A model generated the notes under the pieces. It was given only the letters and a program-made list of their open reading frames with translations, searched no databases and was not told the DNA's origin. Shown here piece by piece: positions 7,174 through 9,133 of a DNA stretch of 9,133 nucleotides (position 1 is the stretch's first letter; every line of letters starts with the position of its first letter). The stretch lies in NCBI GenBank assembly GCA_013331535.1, contig DUGF01000049.1, forward strand, positions 292 to 9,424. The letters run 5' to 3'. This DNA comes from Microcaldota archaeon (lineage in GTDB: Archaea > Micrarchaeota > Micrarchaeia > Anstonellales > Bilamarchaeaceae). A program made the translations under genes and the position numbers.

Positions 7174-7222
7174 TAGCTGTTAGCTTCTAGCTACTGGCTA
7201 CTAGCTATGAGCCACTAGCCAC
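7174..7222 (-). repeat. Seven tandem heptanucleotides in the trpE leader
   Basis: On the plus strand seven adjoining 7-base units read TAGCTGT, TAGCTTC, TAGCTAC, TGGCTAC, TAGCTAT, GAGCCAC and TAGCCAC (consensus TAGCTAC). They fill most of the roughly 60 bases between the predicted trpE transcription start and the GTG codon. In the mRNA they become a run of NAG triplets (UAGCUAG-like) able to form several alternative short stems. Seven is not a multiple of three, and the minus frame is stop-rich, so this is not a leader peptide. A protein-binding or switching role in the trp leader is possible but unproven. Confidence 0.8.
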
Positions 7223-7246
7223 ACCTTGTGCAATAGCTGACCGATG

Positions 7247-7260
7247 CATATATTTAAACG
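7247..7260 (-). promoter_or_regulatory. trpEGDCB promoter (TATA box)
   Basis: The minus strand carries CGTTTAAATATATG at 7247-7260, a strong archaeal TATA box. Expected spacing puts the start of transcription near 7227, giving a leader of about 60 bases that is almost entirely the heptanucleotide array. The same AAAYGTTTAAATATA context occurs at the trpA promoter (261-275). Confidence 0.75.
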
Positions 7261-7281
7261 TTTGTGTATGGAAAGATACAT
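7254..7281. repeat. Direct repeat copy 1 with trp operator-like dyad
   Basis: The 20 bases TTAAACGTTTGTGTATGGAA (7254-7273) recur exactly at 8711-8730. Inside the block, TGTATGGAAAGATACA (7265-7280) is a dyad with perfect TGTAT and ATACA arms six bases apart. It lies immediately upstream of the trp TATA box, overlapping the BRE position, where a bound repressor would block TFB/TBP. This copy keeps the TATA box. The partner copy past the ATPase gene does not. Confidence 0.8.
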
Positions 7282-7297
7282 TAACCGGGTGACATGC

Positions 7298-7332
7298 GTG
7301 TATACACAGAGTATACGATATAACTCAGTTAT
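7298..7332. promoter_or_regulatory. Additional dyads in the divergent intergenic region
   Basis: GTGTATACAC (7298-7307) is a perfect 10-base palindrome. GTATAC (7311-7316) follows 3 bases later, and ATAACTCAGTTAT (7320-7332) is a 13-base dyad with a single central base. The TGTAT/ATACA half-sites resemble those of the operator-like dyad at 7265-7280. They lie between the divergent trpE and ATPase-2 promoters and could be further regulator sites for either. Confidence 0.4.
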
Positions 7333-7404
7333 GACATGCTAACCCCATTTTTCCACAGAGTTGGTTTGGTTTAACACCATTATTTCTAAGATTTTGTTCG
7401 GAAA

Positions 7405-7418
7405 AATAGATTTAAAAA
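7405..7418 (+). promoter_or_regulatory. Promoter of ATPase-2
   Basis: An ATTTAAAAA box (7410-7418) preceded by purine-rich AATAG lies about 26 bases before the ATG at 7440. This is the spacing of a leaderless archaeal promoter. No Shine-Dalgarno precedes the ATG, which fits. Confidence 0.65.
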
Positions 7419-7439
7419 CCAAACTGTTCCAATAACTAC

Positions 7440-8675
7440 ATGCAAAATTACATAACCCGGGATGTAGAAGCCGAGATAGAAAAATGGCTGAATGACCGTG
7501 AAATAATACTCATGCGCGGGACCAGGCAGAGCGGGAAAACCACGCTTCTGATGCGCATAAGGGAAAAGCTGCTTGAAAATGGCACGGATGAACGGAATAT
7601 CTCCTTTGTAACGTTTGAGGATGACGTCGAACGCATCAAATTCGAGAAGAATCCGAAGGAGTATATTGCCTTCAGGATAAGGGCTGGGCGGACGTGGTTT
7701 CTTCTTGACGAGGTGCAGTATGTAACCGATATTGGCAAGAAGCTAAAACTTCTTTTCGACCTGTTTCCGGATGCAAAATTCATCGCCACCGGCTCATCCT
7801 CGTTCGATCTTACGACCCTTGGAAAATTTCTGGTCGGAAGGGTTGTCTTTATCGATGTGCCGCCGTTTTCTTTTACCGAGTTTCTGAGAGCCGTCAGCCC
7901 TGACTATGAGCGAAAACTTAACGAGCTTCGCGTGAATCTGCATAAATCAAAAGTGCCAAACGAATCAGTGTTCCTCCCGGATTTGAATGGTTTTCTCACA
8001 GAGTATATAACCTATGGAGCTTATCCGCGCGTCGTACTTGAACAGGACCGCTCAAAGAAAAAAGACCTGCTGAAAGCGCTATTCGCAACATACGTGGAAA
8101 AGGACGTGGTTTCGCTTTATGGGAACCGGTACCGAGATTCTGCCATTCGGCTTCTGAAAACCCTTGCTGCCGCAGTCGGCGGTCCAATAAAATACGAAAC
8201 GCTCTGCCAGCAGTCAGGCCTGAAATACAACGAGGTGAAAACGCTTCTGCCATTGATGGAGGATTCGTTTGTCATACGCATAGTTCCGCCATTCCACGGA
8301 AATCTCGTCACAGAACTTAGGAAGAACCCGAAAATATATTTCATTGACTGCGGCACGCGCAATTATCTAATGGAAAACTTCGAAACCCCGGATTTCGGCG
8401 CGTTATACGAAAATTTTGCGTGCAACGCCCTGTCAAAATACGGCAGGCTGAGATATTGGAGGACAACGGGCGGAGCCGAAATGGATTTTGTGATAGGAGA
8501 CCCGGGCAGCATCATCGGCATCGAGATAAAAAAGGCAGGCAGGACATCCCGTTCGCTCACGAGTTTTATAGAAAACCATAAGCCGAAAACAGTGTTTATC
8601 GCATCAAAAGACGAAATGAGCGTAAGGGAAATTTCTGGTTGCATGGTTTTCACAGTGCCCTTGGCGTATCTTTAG
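7440..8675 (+). CDS. AAA_14/DUF4143-type archaeal ATPase (ATPase-2)
   Basis: The 411-residue protein has Walker A GTRQSGKT (27-34), Walker B WFLLDEVQ (86-93, D90 and E91), the GSSS motif (118-121) and a GR (133-134) followed by the PPFSFTEF segment typical of the family. The middle region (about 235-275) resembles a winged helix. The C-terminal DUF4143 domain has ALYENF (321-326), AEMDFVI (346-352) and IEIKKA (361-366). Together E324, E347, D349, E362 and K364 give a complete PD-(D/E)xK-like set, unlike ATPase-1, which lacks the lysine. Nuclease activity is a structural inference only. The gene diverges from trpE, is read from its own leaderless promoter and lies between direct repeats. It is distantly related to ATPase-1, sharing domain order but with only scattered identity outside the motifs, so the two are not a recent duplication. 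Confidence 0.92.
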   Translation: MQNYITRDVEAEIEKWLNDREIILMRGTRQSGKTTLLMRIREKLLENGTDERNISFVTFEDDVERIKFEKNPKEYIAFRIRAGRTWFLLDEVQYVTDIGKKLKLLFDLFPDAKFIATGSSSFDLTTLGKFLVGRVVFIDVPPFSFTEFLRAVSPDYERKLNELRVNLHKSKVPNESVFLPDLNGFLTEYITYGAYPRVVLEQDRSKKKDLLKALFATYVEKDVVSLYGNRYRDSAIRLLKTLAAAVGGPIKYETLCQQSGLKYNEVKTLLPLMEDSFVIRIVPPFHGNLVTELRKNPKIYFIDCGTRNYLMENFETPDFGALYENFACNALSKYGRLRYWRTTGGAEMDFVIGDPGSIIGIEIKKAGRTSRSLTSFIENHKPKTVFIASKDEMSVREISGCMVFTVPLAYL

Positions 8676-8710
8676 CGTGTTTATCTAGTCGTATTAAAGT
8701 CCAAAATCGC

Positions 8711-8738
8711 TTAAACGTTTGTGTATGGAAGTATACAT
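8711..8738. repeat. Direct repeat copy 2 (broken trp promoter/operator copy)
   Basis: This block repeats 7254-7281: the first 20 bases are identical, and TGTATGGAAGTATACA (8722-8737) keeps the TGTAT-N6-ATACA dyad with changes only in the spacer. On the minus strand the match ends inside the TATA box (GTTTAA followed by GCGATT instead of ATATAT), so it is a promoter fragment without a working TATA element. It lies 35 bases after the ATPase-2 stop codon, and its start is 1457 bases from that of copy 1. Confidence 0.85.
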
Positions 8739-8768
8739 ATAATTAGTGGGGAATCGCCAACATTTAAA

Positions 8769-9133
8769 CTACCTCCAGTTTGCTTCAGTTCCTTCTGCGA
8801 TGTTCTCAACCTCGGATTGTGGAACACAATCCATCTCTTTGTTCGTTTCTCTGTGGTATGTGTTTCTATACTGTAATACTCTTTGACCCCAATGCGAAGT
8901 GAATGTATGAAATATGATGGTGATTGTTTCTCCATCAACCAATGCATGTGGTGCCCATAGCTCCGGTTCCTTACTAATCGTCCAACTCTCTTTTGGGCCA
9001 GGAGTAAAGGCGGCGCCCACCGTGAATGCATGTGGATCAGGGCTCCCCTTTTCCATTGCATCAAAAAGTTGCAGTGCCTCGGGGGTTTCCCAGGGCGGAG
9101 TACTAAGCAGCGTCATGTTGTGCCATTCAATTT
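8769..9133 (-). CDS. C-terminal part of an unidentified protein, possibly beta-propeller glycosidase-like (5' end beyond window)
   Basis: The last 120 codons are visible, ending in TAG at 8769-8771. The frame stays open through the window edge (IEWHN precedes the methionine at 9116), so the ATG at 9114-9116 is probably internal. The sequence looks like real protein. SPDPHAFTVGAAFTPGP is followed by a WTISKEPELWAPHALVDG stretch and then by IIFHTFTSHWG and YRNTYHRETN. A WAPH motif followed by a short beta strand recalls five-bladed beta-propeller glycosidases of GH43/GH32 type, but no catalytic residue can be assigned from this fragment, so the family call is weak. No membrane segment is visible. 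It is unrelated to tryptophan synthesis and marks the right border of the trp region. Confidence 0.6.
   Translation of the reverse strand, partial: IEWHNMTLLSTPPWETPEALQLFDAMEKGSPDPHAFTVGAAFTPGPKESWTISKEPELWAPHALVDGETITIIFHTFTSHWGQRVLQYRNTYHRETNKEMDCVPQSEVENIAEGTEANWR

Noticed and set aside
7174..7222. CRISPR array or TRAP site interpretation of the heptad repeats
   Set aside because: Units are 7 bases with no spacers, so it is not CRISPR. The triplet spacing does not match TRAP sites, and no TRAP is known in archaea.
7167..7439. tRNA or classical riboswitch in the trpE upstream region
   Set aside because: No cloverleaf, T-loop or known riboswitch core could be found; only dyads, TATA boxes and the heptad array are visible.
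8711..9064. 117-codon minus-strand open frame overlapping the right-edge gene
   Set aside because: It runs through direct repeat copy 2 and competes with the frame 8769-9133, which stays open to the window edge and has a more protein-like composition.

Overview
The window is archaeal chromosomal DNA carrying a tryptophan biosynthesis cluster on the minus strand. The archaeal assignment rests on AT-rich TATA boxes of the TTTAAATA type lying about 26 bases before start codons (leaderless promoters for trpA and both ATPase genes), a short TrpA N-terminus with the ADGKTIQ motif as in Pyrococcus-type proteins, and two AAA/DUF4143 ATPases of a kind abundant in archaea. I cannot name the lineage.

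Layout, right to left along the minus strand. At the right edge is the 3' part of a gene of uncertain, possibly glycosidase-like, function (8769-9133). Next is a plus-strand DUF4143 ATPase gene (7440-8675). A 273-base divergent intergenic region follows, with the trp promoter, several dyad motifs and a leader made of seven 7-base repeats. Then come trpE (5739-7166), trpG (5113-5736), trpD (4094-5110), trpC (3304-4092) and trpB (2021-3307), tightly packed with 1-2 base gaps and one 4-base overlap. After trpB lies a second, co-oriented DUF4143 ATPase gene (735-1871), a degraded second copy of the trpB 3' end (about 547-676), a pair of covarying hairpins (398-512), and the start of trpA (1-240) with its own TATA box. 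No trpF is present.

TrpE and TrpG form anthranilate synthase. TrpD adds the phosphoribosyl group, TrpC closes the indole ring, and TrpB with TrpA makes tryptophan. TrpE keeps the LLES-x10-S pattern expected for tryptophan feedback inhibition.

The most striking observation is that each ATPase gene sits between two direct repeats of trp-locus sequence, and the repeat-to-repeat offset is nearly the same in both cases (1474 and 1457 bases). At one site the repeated sequence is the trpB 3' end plus downstream DNA. At the other it is the trp promoter/operator-like region. In both cases the copy at the ATPase 5' side is the functional one and the copy at the 3' side is broken. This suggests two independent insertions of related single-gene ATPase units into the trp locus, one of which separated trpA from trpB.

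A second notable feature is a motif shared by the trpE and trpA promoters and by the broken copy near 8711. On the minus strand it reads TGTAT, a spacer, CCATA, then AAAYGTTTAA, and it is a candidate tryptophan operator. A third is the heptanucleotide array that makes up most of the predicted trpE leader RNA.
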